This document shows, piece by piece, positions 37,588-51,100 of a stretch of 64,000 bases of DNA. Within the stretch, counting starts at the first letter, position 1; every line of letters begins with the position of its first letter. The position numbers and the translations under genes are program-made. Origin of the DNA: Syngnathus acus (Eukaryota > Chordata > Actinopteri > Syngnathiformes > Syngnathidae); assembly GCF_901709675.1 (NCBI RefSeq), contig NC_051103.1, positions 8,107,501-8,171,500 on the forward strand. Direction: 5' to 3'. The notes below the pieces were generated by a model, which saw only the letters and a list, made by a program, of their open reading frames with translations, had not been told where the DNA came from and made no database searches.

Positions 37588-37872
37588 AATGACATGACCA
37601 AAGCAATAAGCAAACTTTAGATTTTTAATACACAATATCATTTGTGTTATTTGAGTGATTTGAATATTATGGCAACTGTTCATGTCAAGTTTCAAATTAT
37701 AATTTGGAAAAGTAGCAGAGTAGTCTCTGTCAGCATTTGACCAATTAAGCTTCATTTTGTGGGATGCTGCATTGAAGTTGGTTACTTGGCTTTCATTTTT
37801 AATATGACTTCTTATTTGTTATCCACACGTAGACACAATACTCTTGAAGATTCTTTCTGGCCTTTTCTTCTG

Positions 37873-39841
37873 CTATTGCATCTGCTCAGCCAAGACCGAG
37901 TCCTTCACTCCAGCACCCAGGACAGCAAAGAGGAAAGAGGGGAGGAAAGATCGGAGGTAAACTGCCACCCTAGGAATGGGATGAGCCAGCACAACTTCCT
38001 TCTTCTTCCGGTTCACCGTTCGCATAATCTCATTGGCCAGGATTGAGGGACGGATTCCGTGGGTCAACTGACTGGCAACAACTAAGAAACATTGAATTGA
38101 GAAAGAATTAATGACCACAATTTGCACGCCCATCAACTCTCTGAAAAAAAGTCTCTGAAAAATGGGAAAATATCCAAAGGACAATTATCTGGGGGGGTTG
38201 CCCCCGCAGCTCCCCCTGTAGCTCCGCCACTGTCAGTCAGTCAACAAGCAGCTTTTGTACTCACATGCAGCCAAGCTGTTTGATTTGGAGGCAGGCTCTT
38301 CAGGAGACTGCGGGGCAGTGGCGTCGATGAAAGTGTGACTGATAGTGCTCACGGTGATCCCATACTCCTCCACCTCAGCCCGAAGGCTGTCAAAGAAGGC
38401 CTGCACTGCATGCTTAGAGGCTGCATCTAATTGGTGCAGACACAGGCACACTTATTGCATTGCAAATACAAACGGACAAAGCTGTTGCTGCCAGCTACAT
38501 ATTGGCACACATCATTTGAACTAGGATGATGACATTCATATGAATGTCACATAGCAACAGTTGATTTGGTTATTAGAACTCACAGGAACTCCTGAATGGG
38601 ACAGCCAGTCTGCCCTGGATGCTGTTGACCAAGATAATCTGTCCTGATCTTCTTGGAATCATGGTGGGAAGAATTCCTGTCGCATTATTCATTACAATGA
38701 GATAAGAAAGAGCAATGAGAAAAGCCTGCATGCATGCACCCCACCTTTTGTCAAAGTGGTTGGGCCAAAGTAGTTGATGTCCATGATGTTTCTATCAAGT
38801 TCAAGGGAAACACTCTGCACTGGAGCCTTGAGCTTCGTGCTGCTGTTACAAATCAACACGTCCACACATCCATAACAATCCACCACCTCGCTCGTCACGT
38901 CCTCCATGCTCTCCATGTCGCTAAAGTCCAGGATGACCAGTTTGGGGGCAAAGGTCTGTGAGGAGACACATTTTTGACTGTTGTGTGTGCTACCAACAAT
39001 ACTTCTAGTGGCAAAAAATTCATACACACCTATAAAAGTGTCAGTATCTATTCCATTTTTAATTAGGACTGAGACTACTTGTCCCCTGCTATCCTGTCTA
39101 CTATATATTATTAATTTTATTCCTTGATGCTTTTTTTTTTTTTTATTATCTTTTTGTGAGCATTGTCTGTGAACATTGTCGCTTGCTCGCATCTATTGTA
39201 GTCCGTGTAAAAGATACTGAATCTAGAGGACAGCTTGCTGTCACAGAGGATGTCCTGCCATTGTCTTGCTCAGAGTAGGAAGTGGTGATTGGGGAAACGG
39301 GAGGAGAAGGATGAAAACAATCTGTTTAGCCCACATGGGCTGATATCCTTATCCCCCCAATGTCCAACATTTGACGCTTTTTATTGTATCAGCTAAGGAG
39401 TTGATCTACAAATGAATTTTATGATCAAGTGTGTTTTCTGCACCTCACTTGGGTCAGCATCATTTGTCAAAGAGTCATACAGAGACTCCAGCTTATCCCA
39501 GTTTGCTCCACATAGGATGAGCCTGGCTCCACCCTTATGGAAGAGATGAGCACACTCTGAAAGACAACAAGGACAATATTTAACGGTCGCTTAACATGGT
39601 TATGAAATAGTGTGAGTCAAGCATTGTATTTGAATTGTCTTGAAAAATCGGTGAAAACAAATTTAAATTTAAAAGCAGATCATTTACCATTTCCTACACC
39701 GGACACAGCGTCAGTGATCACCACCACTTTGTTGCGCACTAAAGACTTGGCCATGTACTGCATGAGCTCATTGTAGATGTAGTAGAGCCCTGCCGCCATG
39801 ACGATCAGCAGGGGCAACACCATCACCGAAGGGAAGACCAT
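37873..39841 (-). CDS. dhrs7c: dehydrogenase/reductase SDR family member 7C
   Basis: Six coding exons on the minus strand (39841-39688, 39556-39444, 38955-38745, 38676-38584, 38426-38265, 38081-37873) join in frame to 313 residues, close to the about 311 of the mammalian protein. It is a short-chain dehydrogenase/reductase with an N-terminal hydrophobic anchor (about residues 5-22). Seen: the nucleotide-binding loop TDAVSGVG (43-50), Asn in MDINYFG (N150), Ser in LVNSIQG (S178), and YAASK (Y191, K195), with the usual 13-residue Ser-Tyr spacing. Mammalian DHRS7C sits in the sarcoplasmic reticulum of striated muscle and is reported to oxidise retinol with NAD and affect calcium handling; that role is carried over by homology. 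Unusual: CNSS (125-128) replaces the common NNAG-type motif. The last intron uses a TTAG acceptor; the nearer CAG would create a stop. A 5' untranslated exon probably lies near 40,535-40,665. Confidence 0.92.
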
Positions 39842-40534
39842 GTTCTGGAGAGGAGGGTGACTCTGTGGGAACAAAACAATAACAACCTGCGGACAGAAGA
39901 CTTTTGATCCACTTTCGAGCTCTAATGGGCTGCCACTTCCTGTATCGAATAACAGCTGAGGCACACCCAAACATCCATGAATGAAGTTGATGTCGACATA
40001 TGAAAATATTTCTTTCATTCGTTTCTTTTATGACTAAAACTGTTCAAATGGTCTGTCTGTGCAGTTGATATTATAAGATTATACATATTTGTTACACATA
40101 ACCAAATTTCCCACCAGGGTGAATAAAATGTTCTTTTTTTTTTAAATCTTATATTTCCAACAAAACGTTTTCATTTTCATCTCTTTCTTTTTTTTCTCGT
40201 GAGCCATTTCCAAGCAATGCTTGTGCACTCGCCATTTAAAGTGTGTTTCAGGAGAACAGCTAAATATATTCCGTCCAAGCTCCTGCCACAGAATTCCTTG
40301 CCTAGTGCCACCTCCTAAATACTGTCATTTGATATCCCAACCTCAGAATTATGAGCATTATTACATTTGTAATGCACATACTAATGTAATATTGATGATG
40401 ACATTCATATTTGGACTCAGACATTATTGGATCAAGTCCTGATGGGTTATACAACTTGCAAAGCACATTTATAAACACTGCAAAAAACACAACACACACA
40501 CACCTGTAATCCTTGTTATTCTTGGTTCACTCAC

Positions 40535-40702
40535 AGCACAGCGGAAGGAGCTAATCCCTCAGCAGGACTGGCTGCAGTTTTTTCCAGCTTTAGTTAGGTA
40601 ACAGCGGCCCTTCTCCTACCACCGCGTCCACCATCCATACACGCCGCCCTGCTTGACTTTTTGACCAACTGGTGTCCAGTTGAACCCGTTGCTTATAATA
40701 GC
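40535..40702 (-). promoter_or_regulatory. probable dhrs7c core promoter and 5' untranslated exon
   Basis: On the minus strand a TATA-like TATTATAAG sits at about 40,693-40,701, and a strong GTGAGT donor follows at 40,534. An acceptor (CCCACAG) at 39,863 lies 21 nt before the ATG. Together they outline a short non-coding first exon of about 130 nt. This is inferred only from signal spacing. Confidence 0.45.
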
Positions 40703-41080
40703 CACGGCTGGAGTCAGCCATGAATACTCACGTATGGTGCACAGTAGCTATCTGAAATATGTTCCAGTGTTGCCAGCATGACGACAGTTCCCCTCATGAA
40801 TTGAGTCCCAGCTTTCAAGAGATCTAGTGATGTTATCTGGATAATGTATTGTACAAAGTAGTTACACCTCTCTGTTTGATGCAGTACTTACACAGCTCCC
40901 ACTGTAATTCAAGCAACTGGAACTCAAATGAATAAATTGCACAAGAAATGTTTGCACCGTTTGCTTCAGTTAGAGCGCTGAAGATGAGAGAATTGTGGCT
41001 TCTCCATGACAGCACACCTGCTCAGAATGCCCTGAGCATCCAACACTTCCTGGCATCACCATGCTGGAGCAACCTCACCA
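40703..41080. other. intergenic DNA between the divergent dhrs7c and mprip genes
   Basis: No coding signal or recognised repeat. The two genes point away from each other, so this stretch plus the adjoining pentanucleotide repeat is the whole space between their probable promoters. Confidence 0.5.
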
Positions 41081-41211
41081 TATTTAATTTAATTTAATTT
41101 AATTTAATTTAATTTAATTTAATTTAATTTAATTTAATTTAATTTTATTTTATTTTATTTTATTTTATTTTATTTTATTTTATTTTATTTTATTTTATTT
41201 TATTTTATTTT
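41081..41211. repeat. compound ATTTA/ATTTT pentanucleotide microsatellite
   Basis: About 13 units of TTTAA switch at about 41,145 to about 13 units of TTTTA. The tract lies between the divergent dhrs7c and mprip promoters and will form an easily melted, highly A/T segment. Confidence 0.95.
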
Positions 41212-42169
41212 TCACCCTGATAATACCGCCCTCGCTCGCTGGACGGCGATATTGAGCAGATCTCGCGAGGTTTCCTAGCATTCCAGGCTGTTGAGCCAAA
41301 TCGCTCCTCATCAACCCCCTCGCTCCGTTTGGGAAAGAAGAAAATAAACCTACTGCAGCTAGCTAGCCAAGCTAGTTGTGGAAGCATTCGTTAAACATTT
41401 CTTTTCCGGCCAATGTTTGACTTCGTTGTGCTCTTTTTGCATGCAGACGTTTTATCTTGGGGAGAAGAGGCACCTGGAGTCATTTGGTGTTTGTGAACAT
41501 TTCTTTTTCCAGGCTTAGTGAAGACACCGACCGGGACAGGATTTCTTTAGCATTAGCGTATCTGCGAGCTAGCATGCTGGCTAATAGCCTGGGTGAACTT
41601 CGCATGGACCAACGCCTGCGACTGGGATCAGAACCTGCTGTCTGACCGCACCCCCGTTTTCTTTTTTTTTTTCTTCTTTTTTTTTTTTTTTAATTCACTT
41701 CTTCACATGGAAGTTAGATGTCGCCCGTTGGACATAATCGCGTCAAAGTTTGATGGCCATACAAGTGTGCTAAGTTTGTTTTTGTGGCCACCGCGTTATT
41801 GATTTGGAGAGCCACTGGCGAGCTAACAGGATATTAGCCTCTCGCTCGCTCGCTCGCTTTGTGGTGGACTGAAAAGCGCATTCATCACCGATTGAGTGAT
41901 GAGCAGGGTGGCTTGATGGCAGCTAATTATTTCTGGGGGGAAAGGAATTGGATAAAGGCAACCAGGCGGAGAATTGTATAAAAACAACCCTTCGAATAAA
42001 TAGAAGCCGGTTTTGGTCATTGTTTTTGGAAAATGTATGGAAGCGGCCGGTCGTTTTCAAAGTTGGAGTAGAAGAGAAAGACAAGTAAACAGCCGCAGGA
42101 TTACAATTGCACTGCTGCTTAAAAGGCACCCAGAGAACATCGGGCAGGACGTCAACAAGGTGAAAGACG
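41212..42169 (+). promoter_or_regulatory. probable mprip promoter and 5' UTR
   Basis: GC content rises here relative to the preceding repeat. A TCTCGCGAGG site (41261-41270) is one base from the palindromic TCTCGCGAGA element of TATA-less vertebrate promoters. Downstream are a long T run (41,660-41,691) and upstream ATGs at 42,033 and 42,037. The first opens a 12-codon uORF ending at 42,071. The second opens a frame that overlaps the mprip start codon. The exact transcription start cannot be read from sequence. Confidence 0.5.
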
Positions 42170-45100
42170 ATGTCTACCGCCAAAGAAAATTCCTGCAGGA
42201 AATTCCAGGCGAACTTTTTCAACAAAAGCAAATGTCAGAACTGCTTCAAACCTCGGGAGTTGCATCTTTTGACGGATCAGGATCTGACACAGGTAAGGAA
42301 TTCTTTTCGGAAATTGTAGCATCTCCACCTTTTCAATAATTGTTGTTATTGTGAATAATATTTGCGGACAATTGGTGTTTACATATTACAACTCTTGTTG
42401 AGCCTCTTAAATGCATTGCTTATGTCCACGAGCCAGTTTATTAACAATGAGGTCATGTCTAATAGTCTCGATTACAGAAACAGACATCAAGCTGAGTCCA
42501 CTGTCGTCATCTATGGTGCAAGGGCGGATTTGTCAAATCGTCTGAGTGATTTCATTTCTTTTTCATCTTAATCTATGTGACAATGCTTGTTTTCATTGTA
42601 GCCACATGCAGAAGATGATCAATTGTGAGATGAAGAAAGACTTGGTTGGTTGACTGATGAGCAAAGATTTGAGTTGGGCAGTCAAGGCGTGTTTTGAGTT
42701 GCTCTTTCACTCTCTGATCGTTAGTTTAGTCTCTGGTGTGTCCTGTAATTGATCCCAGATGAGGAGGCCATACAGGATGGGCCCTTGAAGAAGGTTCAAG
42801 TGCCAAAAAGCAACGTCAGCATCCTCTTCTCTCCTCGTCCGAATGTACAAGAGGAAACGTGATAATCACTTGTTCCAATCTCTTTTTAAATGTCTTGACT
42901 TGTCGCAAAGCTTGTGCCGTCCGTCTGAGATCATGCTTGTAAGACCATTTAAACTGATTGGAAAGGAAGGTTAAAGCTCAACTCAAGACAAAGGCTTTCT
43001 TGACAATAATATTCCGTGTTCCCTGGCGAGTTCAACACTGTATTACAATTAACATTTTGGAATAAGAATCAAGCATACGAATCCATTTTTGTCAATCTCG
43101 GGGACTGCTCTGGATCATGTTCATGCGTAGTTGGAAAAAAGTGCCCACATCATGATGCACAATCTCACAGACGGCCCGGTCTTGGTGAAGCTTTTATTTG
43201 TCATGTTTTCGAAAGACTACTGCCGTATAGATGTCAAGGTGAAACCGTGTCATGGGCTTACTTTGACGAAAGAAATCTCCTTTGAAACCGATAGCACATA
43301 TGGAAAAGCCATGTCAAAAGATGAGCACAAAACGTGTCCAATATAAACAATCTGCCAGAATGCGAGAAGAAAGGTTGACAGTTGGGGGTGGACTCTGGAG
43401 AAGTGCTTTCATTACAGTCTGAGTATTTTAAAATGAATTATAATACCGCCACAAACCCCACCTTTGTGTCTCCCATTTCACTTTTTTTCCCCCCCTAACT
43501 TGGCAGCCCATGTTTGGTCGGGATCAATCACGCTGAGGAGATGGGAGGGAGGCTGGACAGTGATGGAGAGAGAATTCCCGCTGGCGAAAGTGGACATGTA
43601 GTATGTGGGGGAGAGGTGGGCAATGGCCTGGATGGGGGGGGGGATTGAATGAGTGGGAGTTGGAGTCACACGGAGAGAAAGGAAGTGTGGCTTTGGGAAA
43701 AGCGAGCAGAGGTCTTACAGGCTGCTTTGCAACTCTGGATAGATAGCAGGCCTGTAGATAGAATGAAAATGCTCATCTAAATGTTCAAGCCAATGCTACA
43801 CGGCACAACAGTGCATCTTTTCTCCCTCCCTCGCTCGCTCCATGTAAACTGCCGATTAGTGGACCTTGGTTACCTGACGTACTCTGAATTATGCTTTAAC
43901 GACTACATCCAGGAGAGCTTAGTGCTCTCCAGCATGTTATGTAATCAAGGGTTACTACACCAAAGGCACATTCAATTCAGACTTGTCTCTACTGGAAAAA
44001 AAAAAGGATAAAAAAAGAAAAGTACAGTAGCGATGAATCGCGGTATAGCAGAGTTTTCTCTTTTTACAAGATGACATTTTTGTCAATATTTCTGCTATTG
44101 TTTCATGTCATATCTGTAATTCCACAATACTCACACACTACCTTGGTCTATTGCCTATAAACAAGCTTAGACATGTGAGTGTGTAGGAAAAGGTGCCTGC
44201 TTTGCCATTATCATACCTGTCATGTACCATATGGGAAATGAAAAACTTGTATACCTCTTCTGCAATAACAAAAAAAGTTAGTCTTTATAAAAAAAAAGTG
44301 GTAAAATTGTTCTATCGGAGATTTAGACCGATATAACCCGATACTGTTGTCTTTTGTGGGCTGACGAACACAGATCGTCTGCAGAGCTTTTTATTTTTGT
44401 TTTTTTCTTAATGGTAAATTGCCTTGGGTGTTACGCTGACTGTTGGACACGTAATCACTGAAGAGAATTTTTGGGATGTCCCAGGTCTGTAGTGTGTCAT
44501 CAAATGAGCAAGCTATGGCTTGGTTAATATGTAGTCCCAGCTCAGAGTTGTCTAACGGATGGGAGGGGTGTGGGGGCGACGCTTGTATAAGGCACATTTT
44601 GCAATCCATAATACCTACTATCAGAACTTGAATAGGTGCAGCATAGGTCCTTCAACTAAGCAGGTTATTAAGGCTTATTGAGCTCGGCCTACCGGAATTC
44701 TCACATCTTTTGAACTATCGGATGAAGTGAGTTTGCGGTCAAATAAGTCCAGAAGTAGAATCATGAGCATATGGCAAAATAGATTGAGTTTATTTTGAGT
44801 ACGCCATCAGGCTGGCTCTCGTTTACCATGGTGAAACTGGAAAGAAAAGAAGAAGAAAAAGTGGCTCCTAAACATTTCATCAAAGAGAGTTGATTGCACT
44901 AAAAGGCCTTGCTGGTTGGTTTGTGTGGCTTTGAAATGCAATGCAAGGGCAGATGCAACATCTGGAGCCCAAAAAAGACTGCTTATATTCACACTGTCCC
45001 AACCCCCCCTTAGCTTAAGTTTTAATTATTACCTAAATGGCTCTTTTTCTCCCTCCCTCCCTCCCTCTCTCTTTTACAGGCTAAGCCCATTTATGGCGGA

Positions 45101-48100
45101 TGGTTGTGCTTGGCTCCTGAGGGAACCGACTTTGACAATCCTATGCAACGCTCACGGGTAAGTGCGTGTGTGCACTCTATTAGATCATACAAGATAGCAA
45201 ATCTTCATTAACAACAGGGTAAATCACCCAAAATACATTAAAATCACAAAAATCCCCCCCCCATTATAATTAACTCCAAGTCAGATGATCACTCTCATGA
45301 AACATTTGTTGTCCAATTTGTATATTATTAACCATGAACACATGTATGTCAACATTTCTTTAATATTCTCTTTTTTTTCCCCCTCGCCCAACAGAAATGG
45401 CAACGAAGATTTTTTGTTTTGTACGAGCATGGTTGTCTGCGCTTTGCCCTGGACGAATCAGTGAGTACTAAAACACGGATAAACGTGCTTCACAGGTTTG
45501 TTATGGTAGATTGGGAAAGAGTCATGTTGAAATGGGTTACTCGCCGCCGCCGCATACTGGCTGCCTAGGCTTTAGTGTAAACAATGGGAGTTCACAGTTC
45601 AGGTCAAATATCTGAATTGTAAATATCTGGACTTTCTCATTCTAATCCTAAACCCTTGTCAAGTGTTACGTGTTTAAAATGAAGGCCCAGCTTGTTAATA
45701 GTCAGACTAGGGCAAAGGACCACATCACATATTATTAAGTCCCATTTATGTTTCCACTGTGTTTCCAGTGACACCCAGCCTGCTGTGCAATTGTGTTTTC
45801 CTCTCATTGTAACAACGATTCCAAAACGAGCAGCCTCATTGTCCTCCGGTCTTTTCATCTCTTCCAAAAGGCAGGAAAAGTGGGTCAGGAGAATGGGCCG
45901 CTTAGTGTTCTGGACCTGTAAGATAGGAACTCTCCAAATCCACAGAGCGCATGCATATAAGGCCATGTTTAATGGTCCCTTTGTCATCGGGTTCATCCGT
46001 GTTTGCGCAATGACTCTGGCCTCCCATTTATTTCTTATTGTCATGTAGGATTTGACTTCCACTTATAAAGGGTGTTTTCTTCACATAGCCAGCCTTTGAA
46101 ACATCTGTATCGTCTTGCGGACGAAAGGTCCGGGGAGTTGATGACATCATCACCTGTTGTTTTTCACCCAGTAGATAGCAGGATGTGAAGTGAAGCAATG
46201 ACCTCTTTAAAAAGTGGATGGATGGAAGGAAGGAAGGAAGGAAGGAAAGATGCTCTCCTGTTGAAAGCGGCATTCCTCTCCCATTGCCCTTATTTGGTAA
46301 CCGGCGTGAGCAAGAAGAAGGGAGTTCTAGCCCCTTCAAAAACCACAGAAGAAAACCTTGGATATGCCTCAGACCCAGACATTCCACACATGGCCTGCCG
46401 CAGCAAGCAGCTCAGCATGTAACACAAATGTGCATTTTAGAACACATCCAATTCAATTGACATTTTAGTCTGAAAAGAAAAGCTGAGTCAGACCACCCTT
46501 GAACGCAAATAAGTATGAGAACGTGCCATGGGAGAAGGTGACCTTTTCCTCCCATATCTGTTTCTGTCCTTAGCCATAAAAATATTTAAAAAAAACATTC
46601 TATTCGACTATTTTGATCATCTTGCGCTGTGCTGAGTTTGTTTTCGCCCAATGACAGGCATTCAGCCAGCGCACTACGTAAACTTGCAAATAAGCTGTAA
46701 CGTGCATACTCAAATATTAAGTTTTTTTTTTTTTTTAAATATGTAATGATCTCAGAAGAATTTATTTATTTACTGTCCATTTAGGTTTAGACCATATGGT
46801 TAATTATTCCCATTAAAAAATGTTTATTGTGGATTTAATTTTCTGTGACGTGTGGTACGTATCTAGTGATAAGCAATAAGTCACATTACAGCCACTTGCA
46901 AGTTTGTGAAAGGGGTGGGAACTAACCCCAAAAGGTCAGCCAGCCAGCCAGCCAGCCAGAGCACACTATGCAGATCCAATATTGACCTCACTGTCCGTGT
47001 CGATTTCGTTTTACCAAGCACGCTGAAGGCTTCCGTGGACTTGACAGCTACCGCTACTTATGTTCAGGCTTGACTCTTCCTTTCAAGTGGAGGAAATTCT
47101 TTCATAGGGGCGAAGAGGCGGCGCGTAATTGCCTTATTTGGCAGCCCCCAGGGGGGTTCAGGCAGATCTTAATAAAGCTTGATCTGTGTTCAGTGGCCTT
47201 AAAAGGAGCTGAAAAGCGACCCAACACCTGTTTTACATCTGGAGCAGCCGTAAGCCAACAAAGCCTGATAACAGAGCCGTCGGATTTAGTGCAGACTTCC
47301 AGAAAGGTTGTTTATCTTAAGACATATTACAGTTATTGGTATTATGGTGTTCCACAGAACATAGATGTGTCAAAACAATTCTCCGGTTGGCTTTCTGTAT
47401 CTTTGTTGGCAAGCATTCGAGACTTCAGACTGAACTGGGCTGATGATCACACTCACAAAGCAGCTTTATTTTGGCATCCCATCTCTTTTTTTTTTTTTTT
47501 TTTCTCTTCCCTCCCTATGTGTGCCGCAGTTGAAATGAATTGCGCGCTTGCCACGGTACACTGTTGATAAGAGCCACAAATGTGATTTACCACGAGCGAC
47601 AACTGCTCGACGAAAGACGTTTGTGTTTCCGTTTATCTTGTTGGGACGTCAGCCCTTCCTCGCCTATTTTTTGTTTCAACTTCCATATTTGTTCATGTTT
47701 TTTTTTTTATTTGGCGGGGGCAACGAACGCTATGTTAACGTAGTTGTCATTCTTTTTGGCGACCGTTTGCTCGTTCCCTTTAGCCAAGCACACTCCCCCA
47801 GGGCACGGTGAACATGAACCTCTGCGTGGATGTCATCGACGCGGAACCGAAGACGGGCCAGAAGAACTCCTTGTGCATCATCACACCAGAGCAGGAGTAC
47901 TTCATCCGAGGAGAGAATAAAGACATCATTAATGGGTATGTTGTCATTGTACCTTTGTTGAGGGGATGACGTTTAAAATGGCACTTGTCAACCTCCGTTC
48001 AGGTGGTCTGAACAACTGGTTGTGTATCCCCGCACCAATAAGCAGAACCAGAAGAAGAAACGTAAGGTGGAGCCTGCAACCTCCCAGGTAGGCCTTCTCA

Positions 48101-51100
48101 TGCTTTCCCGGCATACCAACGACTGATCGAAGCTTTTCATAATAAACACGTCTCGCTTGGACACAGGAGCCAGGGCCAGCCAAGGTAGCGGTGACCGGCT
48201 CCGGTATCCCAGAGGCTGAGAAAGTGCCAGACTCCAGTTCCATCATTTGGCAGGAAGAGCTCAACCAAAGAGAGGCTGAAGGGGCGACAGTATGGGCCCC
48301 TGCTGAGCTGCCCTTAGGCTCTCCACCGCGTCATCCAACAGGCAAACATAACATCTTTTCAAATGTCCATGTTTTCTCTTGTACCAACCCCGGAGTGTTT
48401 TTTTGCAAACAGAACACTCTGTTTTGTAAATATGGAAGAAAGGTCATTATCAACACACAACATTTTGTCATCTTCAGTAGTGATCAAACGAGTTCCAATG
48501 TACGAGTGTTTTACCGCTGACAAGATTTGGATGTGACTGTTTTGCAGGCGAATGTACGTCTGGCAGACAGGGCTCCGATGCAGGCTCGGTGAATGGCGAC
48601 GAAGTGGATCAGGGCCAGCGCGGTTCTGTGCCGCAGCCACCCGGTGGCCTCCTTTCCCCTAGCGGCTCCTGTTCCAGCCTGGGCGGTGTACCCCGCTGTC
48701 TTTCCCCCGCTCCCAGTGACCCTTTCCCGTCTGGCAGCTCGCTGCTGTCCAACGGCTCTCACATCAGCGGTTCGGTAAGCTCCCTGGACTCGGACGCCAG
48801 CGGCAGCACCGTGACCAGCACCGAGAGTCACCCAGCCACCCAGAGAGGGAACCACTCGTACAGCCACCACGACGCGCCTCGATCCCGAAGGCTGGAAGCC
48901 GAAGCCAGAAAGGCGGAGAAGAGGAGCCGCTTTCGGAGCCCTGAAAGGCACGAAAGGGAGGCTGTTCTCAGCCCAGAGAGGAGGTCCGTGTCTGAAAGTC
49001 GCTGTCTTTATACTTTGAACCATTTAACCAACATGAACATTTTGCATCACTCTGGACAACAAGCTCAATGTCCCCCGTCGTCGTCATTCTTCGACACTGA
49101 GCGAGCACTTACGTGGTCATTTACTGTAAGCGTGGAATATAAATCTACAAAGTGTACTTTCCATTGGGTCATCTGCTCGTGGAGAGGTTGAAAGTCTCAC
49201 ACCCACAGACAGCAGCTTTTTAAACAAACTGAGCGGGGGGTTGGGGAAGTCATCATTTTCCTCCCAGAGTCAGCTTCCTGCTCAATTTAATCGTTGCCCT
49301 CGCTTGGCGAGGTCAGCCCCAAATTCGCATTTCTCATTTCCTTTCTAACAGAGGCATTCATATCCTAAAACAAATGAGCAAAACAAGCCCTTGTTTTGCC
49401 ACTTCCTCCCAATTGTTATGAACTCGTGGTTAGATGCCTTCATCTTCTCGGAATCTCGTTTTAGCTAATAGGAGACGTGAAGATTGCTTGCATCGCTATG
49501 CCCGTATTTTAAGACTACATTTTAGCTATCGCCATAGTTTCAATGTATAATTTACAATTTGCACGGAATGGGCCCTGGCGTCATAGCAACAATTTAATTC
49601 TTGTCCAACCCAGCATTTGTGGGGTGGCTGTCAACCAAGCTTAATTGACCAAAACCGTATCGTTTTCCAACTTGTGTGCACAAAATTAGGAAAATCACCC
49701 AAAATAGTTAATATTCCATCAATGATGTCAAGCATTTGTTGCTATTTTTCCTCTTTGACATGTAAATGTTGATTGACAGTCGATGTGGTGTTATTGAGAA
49801 GCTGGAGGCCCTGGAGCTTGAGAATCCAGAGAAAATGGAGGTGGACGAGTCGGGCAGGAGTGGAGCCAGACAAGGCCGCAGTGAGCACAGACGTTTCCAC
49901 AGAGAGGTATTTTACTTGATGCATGTTTGAGCGAGGAGAAGTCATGATTTTTTCTTTGTATGTTTTTCCTTGACTTGCCTCCCCCCGCCCGCCATCTTTT
50001 CTTCATACTGTCCTGTCTTTTTTGTTTGTGGTTCAAAGATCAGCCGCCTGTGCTGTATTCATTTCCAGTTTCCATTCTGTGGTGGGATTCCCCTGGGGAT
50101 TGTGCTTCCTTTTCCCACCATGTCCCCCCCATGCTATGACTGTTTTTGATACTGTTGAATAGATTTCGCTTGTTCTGCCAGATGGTTTCCCTTCATGCAC
50201 CTAATTGTGACAAAGATGCTGGGACCGCTTGCACATACGTAGATTAGACTTCAAGTTACAGCTCAAGCAAATGCATTTGAGAACAATGTATCGATCCTAT
50301 GAATGTCGTTTGGTCACGTCTGTATGTGTGGTCCTCAGGGTCAAAGTCTGGATTTCGCCTCGGCGCTGCCGCCACTGAGGAGAGCCAAGTCCCTTGACCG
50401 ACGGACTACCGATTCAGTCATGACAGTGAGTGTTATCGCTTCCTGTTGTTTTTTTAAACTAGGCTTTCTAAAATGCATTTTTACACATCTTTACATAAAT
50501 GATGATGAATATATATATATCATGTGATCAAATCATGTTCCCCCCCCCATTGAATTGTCCTGTGCCATTGTGATTTGTGCTGAACTTTTCTTGAGGTATT
50601 TAGGAAACTCCGCTCGGTATGAGATATGCTGTGCTGAGAAGGTAGCCTCTCACACTTTACAATGAATTCTTATTATTATTATTATGCCGATGTCTGCACT
50701 GCCACCTCAATGTCACCAGCTTCTAGCATTGGTGTGCTGCCCAAATGGGCGTGTTGGCACATTGTTGCCATATTCCTGTTGAAGTGCAGTATTTGTTTTT
50801 TCTTCTATTTAAAGCACACATTGTTAAGTTCACAAGTTGTGCCAAAACAAGCTGGTACTGTTAATAGGCTCTGATTGCACACATGAAATCAATCTCTACA
50901 CGTACGTAAATGGTTATGCCTTCAGCAGAAAAGGCAAATCGAAAGCGCTAAGGACATGCTAGCCATATTCAAAATAGAGAGAGAAAGAGAAAAACAGAGA
51001 AGAGAGAGTGTTTGGATAGGCCAGTGGAGTAAATAGGAAGCTTTGATGGAAAGTCATAAAGTGATTACCTACAAGTGAAATGGGCCAATTAATTGTGGAA

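Noticed and set aside
45637-46062. 141-codon open frame on the minus strand in an mprip intron
   Set aside because: Antisense and intronic, with no domain, no splice context and no family resemblance.
47070-47567. 165-codon open frame in an mprip intron
   Set aside because: It lies wholly within the intron before exon 4, ends in a poly-T-encoded Phe run and has no recognisable domain.
48984-49191. Continuation of mprip exon 7 into an open frame to 49,191
   Set aside because: Reading on gives a sequence unlike the family and a premature stop. Splicing at GTCCGT to 49,780 restores the VIEKLEAL block in frame, although the donor is weak.
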